From Oscarella lobularis (taxonomy: Eukaryota; Porifera; Homoscleromorpha; Homosclerophorida; Oscarellidae), in contig NC_089175.1 of assembly GCF_947507565.1 (NCBI RefSeq), forward strand, positions 248,001 through 312,000: a DNA stretch of 64,000 nucleotides. The letters are read 5' to 3'. Both the position numbers and the translations under genes were made by a program. This document shows positions 44,791 to 58,147 of the stretch, one piece after another; the first letter of the stretch is position 1, and every line of letters starts with the position of its first letter. The notes under the pieces are model-generated. The model searched no databases and was not told where the DNA came from. It was given only the letters and a program-made list of their open reading frames with translations.

Positions 44791-46161
44791 GTGAATTCTT
44801 CTTGAAGAAGAAAGACGGCAACAGCTCCAGTTCTTTCAAGTTAATTAAAGAACGTGATACAAGAGCATGGCGTGACCATCACGTGAACCCATGACATTAT
44901 TCTCTTGGGCCTACTGTACTACAGTACTAGTCTGGAGCCCAGCTCCTTTCGCCAACGTGACCCGGGGGAAAGGCATGAAACTGGTGCACCCCGTGCGGCC
45001 CAATCAGAGGCCTACCTTGTAATTAGATGACGTCAGCCCACGCCCACGTCACATGCACACCTCCGGGTCACGAGGGCTCCACCTGTACTACAAGAATGAA
45101 TCGTACCCGTGGTTCTGCACGAAATTCGCTTTATGATCACACGCCTTGTCCCGAGCAACACCATCAGTAATCCCATACATGTACTGGTAAGCAACATCCC
45201 CGTCAGAATTGCGACAAGCGCACTTTCCTATATAGACGAACAAACAATAACGATTCGTACAAGCACGCTTGGAAGAAGGGACAGGAATTCATCGAGCAGA
45301 CAATACTGACGGGTCAACTAGCTTTGCCCTACTCACTGTACTGAGACTAGAACGAGAATCTGCTCAGCCCGCCACAGGCGAGTCAGCTCGCCCTCGCTGG
45401 AGGACTAGACGGCATGCGACCCATGCGACTGCCCAAAAAATCGAACCCGTATTATGGCAAACCTATGGGCACCGATACTAACATAATGAAGGCATGGCGG
45501 AACGCAAGTTCGTTTGAAGACACGGCTCCAGGCCCGATCTACCGGCGCAGAGGGACTACAACCAACTTACGCATACTGAATTCCGCAGAACTTGCGACGG
45601 CGACAACAGAATCACAGCCATACTCACGCGCCACGTTCGTTCGGGAGAATCGGGATTGGTTCGGGGCACTGGTTCGGGGTACTCACGACCATATAAGGTC
45701 AAATTAATGACCCGAACACGAGGGCGCGCGCGGGCGAAGGCGCGCGCGCTCAGGTGGGAGGGTCTCTCAAACGTGATCGGCCCCTGCCGGCAGAGGCCGG
45801 CAGATCACTGCAAGTACGTTGCGTTTCCTGACTTTGCTTGTTATTCTCCACTTAGACGTACAGATAATTATGCTTATTTTTAAGGCTGGGTGGCGAGCTA
45901 TATCATCAACAACATCAACATCGGGAAAACGGCGATCGTCAGATAAGTGCAGTCATAGAATTTTTTCTCTATTTCTTTCTTTTAGCTGGCAGCTAATTGC
46001 CACTTACATTTTTGAGCCGGATTCAACAATCAACTGAAAAGTTTGCTTGATTATAATACCCTCCGAACCTTGTAGCAACACTATTTATTTCACAAACAGA
46101 ATTACTGATCCAGCCTCCCAAATAACGGAAAAGGACTGAAACCTACCTAAGACTGTCTATA
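44791..46161. other. Intergenic with C promoter region and GC-rich islands
   Basis: No gene is supported. Near the C start lie a CCAAT sequence on the plus strand (about 45000) and TGACGTCA (45028-45035). Around 45640-45690 the motif GTTCGGG recurs. GC-rich CGCGCG runs lie at 45722-45750. A hairpin with 8-bp arms (CTGCCGGC/GCCGGCAG) lies at 45784-45803. Confidence 0.4.
45028..45035. promoter_or_regulatory. CRE palindrome upstream of C
   Basis: TGACGTCA lies about 240 bases upstream of ATG 44790, outside coding sequence. It is a CREB/ATF-type site by consensus only. Confidence 0.35.
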
Positions 46162-48150
46162 CTAAGCCTTACTCACTAGTTCATCTAACATGGCTACCAT
46201 CTAGAGAGAAAAGCCCGTCATTTCAACTTGAAACGCCTGACAAGACCAACTTTACCTCAGATGAAGACGGTCTCTTGGTGTAGTCCGTAATCGTGCATCT
46301 TTTTCCAATATCAAGAAGAACCAATCCGCTTGAATCGTTGGTTTCTCTCTTCTTGGGCCACTTTGCTTTCGGATCGAGCAACTTTGCCACATCAATGCCT
46401 TGTTGTTCTATGTACTCGACGTAGCTTTTCTAAACAACCATATTATATACCGACAAAGTAGAATTCAACAATTTTGCACTGACTAGGTCCTGTTTTTTCT
46501 TTGATGAATAGGGAGGCAGCCCAGTTCCTAATTCAAATAAAATCACGCCGAGGGCGTAAACATCGAGTTTTGGAGTGACGACTTTTTCAAATGCCTCTGG
46601 AGACATGTAGGGCCGCGTGCCAACCGTGGGACCGGAATTTGTATCTTCTGGATTGACGCTGCCTACCACTGCCAATCCAAAATCGCTCAGCTTTGCTCTG
46701 AAGTCGGTAGTCAGCAGCACGTTGCTTGATTTGACGTCTCGATGAATGACAGGCAGACGATGACCACAATGCAAAAAGCAAAGAGCTCGAGCAATATCAA
46801 GAGCGATGGAAAGACGAATTTTCCACGGCAATGGACGAGAATTATCCTATTGAATGACAAATAAAATGATAGTACGGTTAGAATAGTAGCTGCATACATA
46901 CTCGACAATCTAAGCGATGTGACAGAGCGCCATTGACCATATACTCGTAAATTAGAGCCAATTCAGGCCCGTCACATGAAAATCCAAGCAGAGAAACAAC
47001 ATTCGGATGAATGTATCTAAAATTGTGCATTAGAAATAAATCTTTGATCAAAAACCGTCTTCAGCTACCTGCTCAGTATGTTCAGCTCTATCCCAAACTG
47101 CTTTTTGCTCAATTCAAGCTGAGACAGATTCAGACTAGATGGCTACAAAAAAATATTAATTAAGTGAAATAAAAAACGGCCAATTACAATACCTACATTT
47201 TTAAAGCGTTTGATGGCTACTTCGTGTTTCTCGCCAGTCTCCGAATGAAGAACTCCGTAGTAAACGACTCCAAACGAACCCGACCCCAGCCGTTTGCCAC
47301 CATGCTTCAGAGGACGCTCGTTGAAGTAATCCGTGGCGCGCTCAATATGATAGTACTTGGCCTCGTACGTCGGACGCACGACCGGATCACCCTCTTGATC
47401 AGCACCTTCTGATGGCATTTTCTGCGGCGAGCTTTTTGCTGGAATCTCATCAGCTATCGCCGGACGAGGTTTACTTGAGTCGCGAGTCAAAGGACCGGAC
47501 TCTTCAGGCTGCTCAAGAGGTAACTGTTGTCGTCGCAAAGTTGACTGTTGCGTGGAGTTGCCGAAGTAGCCATTACCGGAAAATCTATCATCACTGTGAT
47601 TCTGCGTATCTTGTACGATGACCGAGCGAGATCCGATGACGGCACCAGGATTTGCGTCCTCTTGAAGATTCTTTGATGCAGAAATAGGCGGCGTGACTGG
47701 TGGCCGGACTTCAACGCTTTGCTCATGTGATCTAGCGGTAACTTCATTTTCATTTGACATGATCTCTGCCAAAACAACCTGGCCAGTAGCCCTCAGCGCT
47801 TCTAGCAACACCCGGTCACACGTCTCGCTTTTCTCCGCTATCATTTCTAGAAGACGTCTTGAGCTGAGTGGTCGATCGCCTGCTGTGACATCTCGATACT
47901 GCTTTCCGGTGACGAGGTTTTGACGTATAAGATGCCGCCATATCTTCTCAGCATTCATTCCTTCGCACAGCCTGGCAAAGTGCTTTTCAACGAGAGTCTC
48001 TTGTGGATCGTAGCTGTTGAACCAAAGATAGATCGAGGTCGCCGGATGAAATTCGTCACCGTCGTTAGATAACACCTTTGCAGAGGGAAACCCTTGATGT
48101 AGAAGATCAATAAATTCGGACGTTGAGTCGTGTGTTTTCATAAAGGCGCC
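46162..48150 (-). CDS. CARD-like TKL kinase, 5'-truncated copy of K (I1)
   Basis: The open exon 47190-48141 starts at ATG 48141 ([17 protein letters not shown]). It has the CARD-like module ([17 protein letters not shown] to [17 protein letters not shown]), a Ser/Pro/Gln linker, 'ERATDYF', [11 protein letters not shown] and VAIKRFK. Further exons give [12 protein letters not shown]-type sequence, [48 protein letters not shown] and a terminal exon ([10 protein letters not shown] type) stopping at 46162. It matches the gene at 58148-61605 up to about 48150, where homology stops and a fragment of the C family begins, so the COR-like part is missing. Catalytic motifs are intact. It could be a functional CARD-kinase from ATG 48141 or a truncated duplicate without a promoter. 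Confidence 0.65.
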
Positions 48151-48182
48151 GAATTGTCAAACTGCCCTAACATTTTTCAATA

Positions 48183-51100
48183 GTTCTTACTTGACAATCA
48201 AGCCTGTGCGACAGAAGCTCCTTAGACATAAACTCGTAAATGAGACAGAGCTCGGCTCCATCGGACGAGAAGCCTATGAGGCCGATGATGTTCTTGTCGC
48301 AAGATATTCATCCTCTCCAAACTAATTTCGGCTCAGTTCAGTTTGAGCTGGTCCAAAAGCTAGACGAGGATCAGATAAGAATGTACTTGGGTGTAAACGT
48401 AGACGCACTTTTTTTAGTCGCCTGATCGCCACCTCAAGCTCTTCTCGCCAGTTTCCGAGTGAAGCCCTCCGTGGTATACGGTCCCGAAATCCGCGCTAAA
48501 ACAAAGAGCAAGATAACGCAAAATTATTGACTCTACATAAATCATCCATTTACTACTTTCACATTTGCCAGAAAGTCTTTAATTACATTCGCATTCTGAT
48601 TTTTTCTAATACATTCTTGAAAGAACTGCTCCAGAGGGTTTGAAAATAGAATCAGTAATGAATGAACGTTTGGATCACTGACTGGCTAGGTTCAAGCAAT
48701 CACATAGTCTTTTTCCCGTCGTGTTTAGGCCAATCAGAAATGCTGGGTAAACAGCTCCTACATAAAACTTCCTCCTTTCTACAGAAAAGATAAAGAATAG
48801 GATTCGCGTTATACTGTTGAAAAGGTGGTTTTTTCAAAAGGGCAAAAACATCCTCATTCTCTTTATTCCTATAAACAAAACTAAAGAACAAGCATTGCGA
48901 AAGTGTCGTGTTCTCACTTCGATAACTAGCGATCACCTTCATCAGTTAGACGTTCTTTTCCCAGTCCCTTATAGAAATTCTAGAGGTAGAAGATGTAACG
49001 TTTGTCCCGCGTGCAGCGGGGAGGAAGGAATTCGACGCGTTGGACCTTGGAGCAAACGAATGCAGGGACCTTCGCGATTTTTCATTCAGCGTTTTTTCTT
49101 AGGAAGAGTAGCTTCAACTGATTGCCGTGGTCGATAATTGCTTCCTTCACCGCTTCTTGAACCTTGGCTCGTTCAGTTTGAATAACGACGAATTCTGAAC
49201 GTTTTAACTTGATCTTGTTCATAAGAATTAGGTCCCATTTTGATTTTACAGTCTTGGCGTCCTCAACTTTATCACGTATGACTACGATTGACACGAAAAA
49301 TTCTCCTGTTCTTGCTGACCGCCTTTCTAGACGTTTTGACACAACATGAGCAATCCATTTCTGCGCAGGATCGTTTTCAAGCGCAACTGTTACTACTAGT
49401 CGACACTCGGTGTGAATCAAAATATCCAGTGACTGCCTGTTGTAGGGTAACTTTACCGTCTTCAAATTCCCAGCTGAGGTTCGCACATTTCGTGTCTCTG
49501 ATGGCGGAACGAGAAAACAATTCTTTGAACCACTGCCCGCAAGAAGATTTTTGTCTCCGTCACTGTAGCCTGTGCTATTCCCATCCTCGTCTCCTTGCCA
49601 TTCGTTATCCATGGGTATGACGAAACCGAGATGTCCGAAAGTAGCCTCCACTTCCGTAATTAGCGATATAGATGAATCTACAAAACAAAATTAATTAAAT
49701 TAGGAAAAGAACACAAATCGCCTCCCCCACCGACTCGAAAGCACTGAAAACAATGAGAAGAATGCATAAACTATTCAAAAAAAGGCTACAACGTAAGCTT
49801 TCTAAATCATATTATTTTTGTATTATGTCAAGCGTTATTAGAGTCGTCGGAAGAGAAACTTATTGAATCGAGTACTGTTACGTTATGATCCAACTTACCA
49901 TTGAACATAGTTTCGTTATGAAACGTGTTTTGACTTTGAGGAGAAGTTCCGCAATCAACGTCCACAGGATCACCTCTAAACTCGTCCATTTGCTCACCAA
50001 AGCGTCGCTTAGTGAAAGGATGTTCAGCTGCAGCATATTCACATTCTTCAACCAGCGCAACAAGCATTCTCAATTTTTCAAAAAACAAAGATTCTTGAAT
50101 TTCTTGAAATGATTCACATTGTTCATTCTCTGTTGGATAGACTCCTGACACTTCACAAATGCTACTATTCGATTCAACTTCAGCACACTTCTGTGCAGGA
50201 TCGTTTTTAAAATCAACTACCACAACTAGTCGACACTCTGTGCGAATAATATCCATTGACTGGCTGTTGTACAGTAACATTACCGTCTTCAAATTCCCAG
50301 CTGTGGTTTGGGCTTGTGTCGACGGCGGAACGAGATCGTTTAGCCATTTGTTAACTATGGGTATGGTCAAACTGAATTTTCCGGAAATAGCCTCCAATTC
50401 CGTAATTTGCCAATTAGAAACTGAATCAAACTCTACAAGAACCGTTGTTTAAAAATCTGCTACATTTGTGCGAGTCTGACTTACCATTCGAAGACGTCGC
50501 TCCATCTTGAAAAGATTTTTGGCTTTGAGTCTTCCTGTTTATGCTATGACCCTAAATCTGTCTATTTCATCAACATTTCGTTTCATAAAAGGCCGCTTAG
50601 ACTTTGCAAAATCTTTGACGACTGACTTGCGCCTTCCTAAAGTTTTCCGAAACAAGTTCTTCCGGGCTTTTCTTTGAATTGATTCAGTTTCTCCCCTATC
50701 TGTGGCACAGACTCTTGAAACTTTCTGAATGCGGATATCAGCGAATTTTGATCCCACAAAGCCACTATTAGTCAAATTCTTTATAGAACATAGCTTCTTC
50801 TCTGTCAGTCCTTGGAAATGGTTAGCTTGCTGGTCACGTTCTCTTACATCACAGCCAAAAATACACAGCACAAAGCAAGAAACATCACTTCCCATCACTA
50901 TTTTAAGATCATATGCAGTCAGTGACTTAGCGAAATGCACAGATGCAATGTAGAATACAATGCACATGATGAACACAAGAAACCAATGCGAAACAATCGG
51001 ACAAAGATCAATTGGAAAAAACGTTGCTCTCGCCATCGTTGCCTTGGTTAAACTGTTCCTCCAAGAAAACAAAGGGTGGACTGTTGCCTGGTCGGTTTCC

Positions 51101-52214
51101 TCTTCTGGGACTTTGTCCATCGTTTCACCAAGTAATTGAAATTGGCAGATAAGTTGAGAAGAAAAGCGCTCTTGGCATCCCGCCAACTCTTCAGAAAACT
51201 CAGCACCACAATGAATGCGCATTACAAGACTACAGCGGTAATTCGGACTATCAATTCTGTCCTCAGACATACTGAGTTTCTAGATCGATTTGATTATAGA
51301 AAAGAAAAGGTAAACGGAATTTCCTTACGTCATTCTCTAAGTGAGATACAAAAGTTGTTTCTTTGAGAAACGTCGGCCCGCGGATTGTGTTAGTTTTTTC
51401 CGGCACTGATACAGAATACCCATCAACTGACTGAATCAGAATAAAAAAGACGATTAGAAGTAAGAATAAATTCCTGCACAGAAGTTTGAAAACGCGGCAA
51501 AGTTCTATACACACAAACAAATGACTTGATTCTGACAGGCAAAATCAATAACCGAACCTGATTTGGGCTGAATTGACAACTGATCTCGTGCCGCTTCCGT
51601 GGTGTTTGTGCAAACTCCTGCTTTCCGTTCCGTTTCACCCACTTGAAGTTCACGTTGAAGTGTCCAAATCTGTGACAGGCAGCCTGCACTCAACAGCTGC
51701 CTGTCGTTTTTACAAAGCATTTTTTTTGAATCGCCGTCACTCGTGCACTTTTCTTTAGCTAAGTCGCATTCGGAAACTAAATCAGTGGCTCTCATCATTT
51801 TCATCATTGTCCAAAGAGCTAGTTGCAGCAGCGGCAAAAAACTGATAAACCCTATAAGAAGATGAAGCTCGTCACCAAAGAGACGCTGCTGTTGATCAAA
51901 AGCCGACTTGCCCATCAGCTCTAAGAAAACACTTCCATTAGTCACTGTGTCACTGTGATGTACATACAATACAAGCGTTCAATTATATAACCTGCCCTTC
52001 TGTTAGGAATTTAGAATGTTAGATCTGCTACTTTTGCTAATTCAAGTTAGTTAACACACAGCGTTTTAGTAAGAATGAGAAACGAGCGTCTTTAATAACA
52101 CATCCAACGTCACTCACTCGAGCAATTCAAATCAGATCTGTTTTGCGGTGAGAACTCAAGATCAACGTTCACTGCTGCCAACCATAACAACCATAGCGTG
52201 AGCATTGAGAACAT
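48183..52214 (-). pseudogene. Decayed copy of the C family with large internal deletion (C2)
   Basis: From 5' to 3': a signal-peptide-like exon at about 52114-52214 (MFSMLTLWLLWLAAVNVDL), ending at a GTGAGTG donor. Next come exons matching C at 51505-51969, 51263-51520 (LLLIVFFILIQSVDG), 50539-51270 (FLVFIMCIVFYIASVHF), 49828-50430 and 49110-49680 (the 'GNLKTVKLPYNRQS' module). After 'GNQLK' (near 49100) homology stops with an early stop codon, and about 48500-49080 is unrelated. A short piece of the C kinase N-lobe remains at about 48190-48500 with several indels. The COR-like, CARD-like and most of the kinase sequence are gone. The membrane part could still be expressed. Confidence 0.65.
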
Positions 52215-52257
52215 AAGTCTGCCAGACTGAGTCTAAAGCAAAAAAGAGCAAAACTTA

Positions 52258-52460
52258 GTGTAGACCGCCGATTATCTGAACTGTCAATTATCTGAAATCG
52301 GTTCAAAGTCACGTGGTCACGTAAATTGCTCACGTCAGGCTGTCAACACTATCTAAAACCGATTTTGGCAACAAAAAGCTTTTGCTTGTCTTTGCAAGAG
52401 TAATAACGATTATCCCAGCTTTTCAATTATCCTAATTCCAGGATAATTGGCGGTCTACTG
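52258..52460. mobile_element. Pogo/Tigger-like MITE
   Basis: Terminal inverted repeats TAGACCGCCGATTATC (near 52261) and GATAATTGGCGGTCTA (ending 52457), with outer CAGT-like ends (CTACTG at 52455-52460), are flanked by TA on both sides (52256-52257 and 52461-52462). It is 203 bases with no coding capacity. TIR sequence and TA target duplication fit non-autonomous pogo/Tigger elements. It lies 44 bases upstream of the signal-peptide-like exon of C2. Confidence 0.8.
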
Positions 52461-52462
52461 TA

Positions 52463-53296
52463 TTTCATCCGCCCGTTCAAATGTCAATACAGTATTACTG
52501 AGTGCACGGTGGTGAGTGAATGTCATTGTCTTCGCTTTGGAGTTCCATAGAACGCGCTGTAGAGCGGCAATATATACTTAGTAGTGAGACGGTACTTCGA
52601 TCTCGCTAGAACAGTGTCAAAAATAATGTCTAATGGACGGGGTCAGCCAGATATCGATCGTACGTCACCCCAGCATCGGAGAAAAAGAAGACAGCTTACG
52701 CAAAATCGCTCTTTTACGACTGAGTCGCTGTTCGTCGGGCGTGCGAGCATTTTTTTCGGGCGTGCGAGCAATGCGAGCATTTTGTTCGGGGTCCGTGCTA
52801 ATTGGAGGGAGTTCGTCTCTAAAGCGAGTCCGTCTCTACAGCGAGGAAGTAAACATCGCACCTTGTAAAGAGATTTCCATTTCCAGTCTTCTCCGTAGTC
52901 CGGAACGTGCGACATGATAGATGAGCTCATGTCTATTAATAGAACTCTGTCCAAAAGTAGGCGGATCTTGGGGCGTGTCCGTACCAGACCCTCGAGTGTC
53001 CTCCGGGACCTCACGCGAGAGGGCAGAGCCGTAGAGAGAGACGGTTCTGGGGGGTTATATCTATGCGTGTGTTTTCATAAAGGCGGTCGGTTCACTGGAC
53101 GGCGGAGACTCCTGGGTGTGTGTGCTTTTGGAAGATAAAAATGCCGTAATATTTATAGTAGAACACAGACAGCCACGGTTAGCCAGGAGGTTTGGGGGAT
53201 GAGTCCTGCACAGATAAAATTTACAATATGGAATTTTGCTAGCAGATAATCCATGTGAGATGTTTATGAAGCAAAAGGATCGGCATTGCAGCTCGG
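52463..53296. pseudogene. Intergenic with small relic of the K gene
   Basis: Sequence at about 53065-53175 matches parts of the COR-like exon of the gene at 58148-61605 (compare 60120-60130 and 60530-60635), pieced together and degenerate, on the minus strand. GTTCGGG/TTCGGGCG repeats occur at 52730-52795. No gene is otherwise supported. Confidence 0.5.
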
Positions 53297-56200
53297 CTAA
53301 TAATAAGACAAGTAGTTGCCTCTCCAATGGTTATCACCGTCTCCTGTTGGCATTGTCGGAAGTGCAGAAGAAGACGCTTGCATTGCAGTTATACAACTAC
53401 TAGTACGACGAGCCTCTCCAAATTGTTCTCTCGGCAGCTGCGGAAGTCTCGTCACGTTGTCTGCACGAGAAGGTGAAGGAGCGCTAACGCTCACAGGATC
53501 ATCATCATCATCTTGATTGTACTGCGGTTGCGCGGGCAGCAATTGACGATCAATTTCAGAAGTGATTAATTCAGCCAAACCACGGTAGATAATACCGCGG
53601 CCGCGTTCTGCTGACGGAAAAGCTCTCGCCATAGAGGGCAAAGCTATTCTCGACTGCCTGGAAAGATCGGCCAATAACTGCATCGCTTCCAATAACGGAG
53701 TTTGAGCGCTCGTTTCAACAGATGCCGGAGGAGTAGCCCTACCGTGGTCCTCTTCGTCTGGCATATCTAAGAGTTCACGAAGAATTGCGTCTCCTGTCTT
53801 TCCTCTCCTTACAAAATAGTTTAGTAAAACATTCGCTCGAGCTTTTAGGTCCGAAGGAGCGTGAATTCTTGAAATGTCCTTATTCGATGCGTAGCCTTTA
53901 GCCACAAGTCCGTCCATGACGCGATTAAAATTAGAAGTTAAATTCAGCCTTTCTGAATAATAGTGAAACTTTTGCTGTACCACTGAAGCCGGTTCGGTCT
54001 CATTAAACCAAGCATATAGAAACTTCGGAGGAGACTCTTGATACGCAAATTTAAGAGCCTCGCTCTCGCTGACGGAGTTCACATCAGTCAAATCAATAAA
54101 GTGAAGAAGATCACGAGCGTCGTGACGATCAAAGGCATCTATTCCAAGCCGAACGTCGCACATTTTGTCTCCAAATGCTTCGCGACAGACGGTTCGGAAA
54201 TTTTCCAAAAGACGGCGTTTTACTTCTAAGCACACGCCGCCAGTCTCGGTCGTTTTAAGAGTTTGGTCGTCTGTTCTGATAATCATCACCGCTTCCAAGT
54301 GAGATTCTCCGTACGCTATCGTTACTTCATGGTCTGCTTCCACGCGCAGGAGAACTTCATTTGCATAGAAGTGAGCAGCATGAGGGTACTCTTCAAGAGT
54401 ACGCAACACCACATTGTGAAAAACAAAACGAGGCAATATAGCCATATTTTCCAGTTGAAAAATAAGTGGCTCCAACCTGACACAATTTAATTTTTGTGTC
54501 ACGTGCGAGCGCACGCGTAGCTCGCATGGAATTACAAAATAATCCCTGTGCGAAAGGATATATCCCGTGTGTTCAAGAAACGATACGAGCAACCGGTCCT
54601 CTTCGGACATCTGGCGCGACAATACACTTTTCCTGACGTAGCCTTCATTTAAAATATGCTTGGCTACAACAGCGTTTCCTAGAAGCTGCCGAAGATTCTG
54701 TTCAGGTGAGCTTAGGTCAATCAGAATGCGACAGTCGGACGTCGCTGTATCTGCGAGGCCTTCATACCAGATAAGACCAAAATTTCGCAGATACGTCAGC
54801 ATTTCTTTCACTGTCATCGACGCCTGGGCGGCTAGGTCAGATAATTCAATCTCCGCCAAAGTTGCTATTGCTTTAGACACTTTCAGTTTTCCTAATTTTT
54901 TACGAATCTCAGTAAGAGATTGGACGAGTTTTTCTGGTACGTTTTTAACAGACTTTTTCATAATTTCTTCTATTAAATTGCCGTTTTCAAAGGCAACGAC
55001 GGTATATTCATTTTTGCCCAGCTCACTGTTAAGTTCCAACCACTGCTCCAATTGTTCAACCGAAGAGTGTTTTCCTTTACTGTGAACTGCAAGTACTAAG
55101 ACATGAACCTGCTTTTCAACCAGTTGCCTTTTTTCGAGCTGAGACAAAATCGGAACAACTAACGTCGGCATCCTGTTTATATCGGCGTCTACCGTTATTA
55201 CCACTTGGAAATCCGTATTGAGTAGCATTCTGCTTGACTGATTGTTCCAAGGAAGTTTCACTGTCTGCACGAAATTGATCTGCTCTGCCGCTGCTTGCTC
55301 CCTTTCTTCTGCGGCTTCCCTTACCGAAGCGCTGTCTAACTGAAGAGTACTCCCGTCTACGGTTTCGTCACATCTTTCAACCAGATAACAGTAAGGCGGG
55401 GAATGATTCACGTCAACGGCAGACTGTTCATCGGCGTGATCGGAAGAAACAGAATGCAGACTCTCGGACCATAAGTTGATGTTGTCAAAAGGAACAATGA
55501 GAGAGGGCACGCTGAAAGCTGAGAACGAACCTGACCAAGAGAAATACTTTATCAGACGGATGACGCAGTAATAGTGCAAAATGCTCACCTTCGGTGCGTG
55601 ATCTGACAGAACCAGAACCCTCATTGTCACATCTGAATCTTAGGGTATCCTCCAAATTTTTTGGAGTGTGAATAAAGGGTCTTGTAGATAGCACAAACCC
55701 GTCATCGGTTGCTTCAGACCAAATAGCCAATTTCTGCAAGAAGTCAACTTTGTTGCGTTCGCTAAAAGACTCGTTCTCAGAAATTTCGGTTGGAGACATA
55801 TCATATAATCGGAGGCCGCAAAAACGTCTTTCACCCAAAACCTTCTTGTTAGACGGACAGTTACTTTTGTTATTACAGATATTTAAACGAGTTATAGCCA
55901 TTAAAGTCATCGACGCCTCAAGGAGAAGGTGTAATGTGAAACACATGAAGACTTCTACAGCAAGGAAAAAAGGTACAAGCATCCCCGCCAGCCACTTTTC
56001 AGACATTTGCGGCACTTCTGCTGCAGATGCATTGCCCGCAAAGTTCCAACACTTGTGGTACAACCTAGCTACGCCACTCAAATGACCGGCGCGACTCAAA
56101 TTTCCTGCGGGTTCAAAGGTACTAATGACGATGCTATCCTCTTTCGTCCCTTCAGTCCATTTTCTGCTGCCAAGTTTCTAAGGAAAAACGAGCTGAATTC

Positions 56201-57326
56201 GCAAACAACCCGTACGTTGATCCGTACCTGTCCAACAATTTCCAGTTCAGAAACGCTGCTAAAAGCCAACTGCTTATTAAAAAGCAAAATACCTCCACCT
56301 CCAGAGTCTAAAGATTAAGTTAGCCCGAGCACATCATACAATTAAAGCTAAAGTACCGTACCAATATTATGCGAGGGAAGACGAATAAAAAGCAACGTTA
56401 ATATAAAAAATAAAACAGGGAAAGGCCTCTCAGGAGTAGACCAAAGCCATTCGTTTCCACCTGCCCATTCTTTCGAACGACTGATATCAATAAATGAAGT
56501 CCGTTCATCTAGCCAAAATCCAAGGTTGACCATCAACGTAACTGCAGCAGTACCAAACTGATCTAGAGAAAGTATATAAGCTACGTCACCATACACAAAC
56601 TAAAAAAGCAACTGTGATTGACTAGTAAACAAATGTAAGACTGCTTCCTGAAGCTTATCATACATGCAAATTACGCAGGCCGTTTTTACCTTGACTACTC
56701 TTTCCCCTGGACCATTCATAAAACACCTCACGCCCTGTCCAAGCAATTTCATCTATTGCTTGTTCTTCATGGAGAATGTGCATCAGAGAAGACTTCATAT
56801 CAGAATAATTGTCTGAATTCTCTAGCTGCCAACAGAAACTATAGCAAGCGCAGCCCTCTTGGACAACAGTGCTTTCCAAGAATTTCATGACGGAAAACGT
56901 TTCATGTCCTTTTAGCAAATTCATCAACGCAGATGCCATGTTTGTCCATGTATCCAAAAGTTCTTTTTTCACTACTGTTACAAGAGCTGCTTCTACCCAA
57001 ACAATAACCATAGCAACTTGCAGCAGAACCTCAACGGTAAACAGGTACAAACAAAAGCAAGATGTGACTATGCCCAGCAAGACGCCAATTGATATTTCAC
57101 TGTATTTCCTTGTCACTAGCATAGAAGATGAAGAAAATCCTTGTGATAGAGTAAACTGAGAAGCATTTAGGATCTTTCGACCACCTGGAGAAACCCAATT
57201 AGTACGCCTTTCTTTATTCTCTATAGACGAAGAAGCTTGGCTATCCGCGCGGCTTAGCAAAATCATCAACAAGAGAAGGATGCCCCACGTTACACATTTT
57301 TCCTTCGACAATTTGCAATTTGCCAT
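53297..57326 (-). CDS. Multi-pass membrane, COR-like, CARD-like protein without kinase (J)
   Basis: The start is ATG 57326 (MANCKLSKEKC), followed by a hydrophobic leader ILLLLMILLSRADS. Membrane segments follow: IGVLLGIVTSCFCLYLF with VEVLLQVAMVIVWVEAALV (about 57.0 kb), AAVTLMVNLGFWL and PVLFFILTLLFIRL (56.4-56.55 kb), and MLVPFFLAVEVFMCFTLHLL (about 56.0 kb). The large exon (53297-55540) has a 'VKLPWNNQSS' module as in C and a Roc-remnant-like region without a P-loop. It continues with a COR-like segment (LSSPEQNLRQLLGN to VIPCELR), and a CARD-like module (ASNKDISRIHAPSDLKARAN, RGKTGDAILRELL). The C-terminus is Pro/Ser-rich and stops at 53297 (GNYLSYY). No kinase domain follows. It is related to C but diverged. 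Domain names are pattern-based. Confidence 0.65.
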
Positions 57327-58147
57327 CTAAAACGAAGAAGAGTAAGTTGAATCGCGTGATAGTATCGTACTCGTACGCTCAGCTCAGCGAAGGTTTGTGA
57401 GGCCCGAACCGCATACGGGATTACTAGGCAACTGAGTTCGGGCATAGATAGATGGTTCGGGCAGGGCAGGGAGTTCGGGGGGCAGTTCGGGGCCGTCCGT
57501 GGCCGAACCAAATACGGGTAGCCTCGTCCCCGGATACTTAGAACACGAGGCAAAATACGGAAATGACAGAACGTGACGTGGGGAGTCTGCTGCATCACAT
57601 ATAAAAAATAGCTTGAACTAAAAATTTTAGCTCACAGCTAAACTCTGGCCATCTGACGTACGGTAGATGCAACTAGAAAACAGACGACTTCATAGACCTA
57701 CGTAACAGCAGTTACGTCAATGATACTGATACTACATCTGAGTCTTTAGTTTCAAGTTAGCAACATCAAGCAGTTGCAAACCTGTGATTTTCCCTTTCTT
57801 TCCTTTTTGGCCACTAGGATCTAACATCGTCTTAGTTAGATCAGCGCCCTGCAAGTAAACAAGGGTGAACAAGAGCTATTAGCTCAGCTGAAGACAATGT
57901 TGTCTTCATAAAATTCAGAGACTTTTGGTCAGATCCCAAGGTATCTGACTCACCCAAACTTTGTCACGCAACAAGTGCCCTGAGCCCCTGTTCATAATTT
58001 GTGCGTCTATTTAGGTAAACGAAAACGTTTGCGCATGCAAGCGCACAACGCCATTTAATCTCTAATACATATTTCCACCGTAGTATACTGCACCATTTCA
58101 CATCGAAAAATACGAAAAGGACTGACACCTACCTTAGACTGTTTACA
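57327..58147. other. Intergenic with GTTCGGG-rich island
   Basis: No gene is seen. At 57395-57510 the motif GTTCGGG and its complement CCCGAAC recur several times, as at 45.65, 52.75 and 61.8-61.9 kb. The 58030-58080 stretch (GCGCACAACGCCA) recurs at about 61923-61936, so it is a duplicated 3' flank of the kinase genes. Confidence 0.45.
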
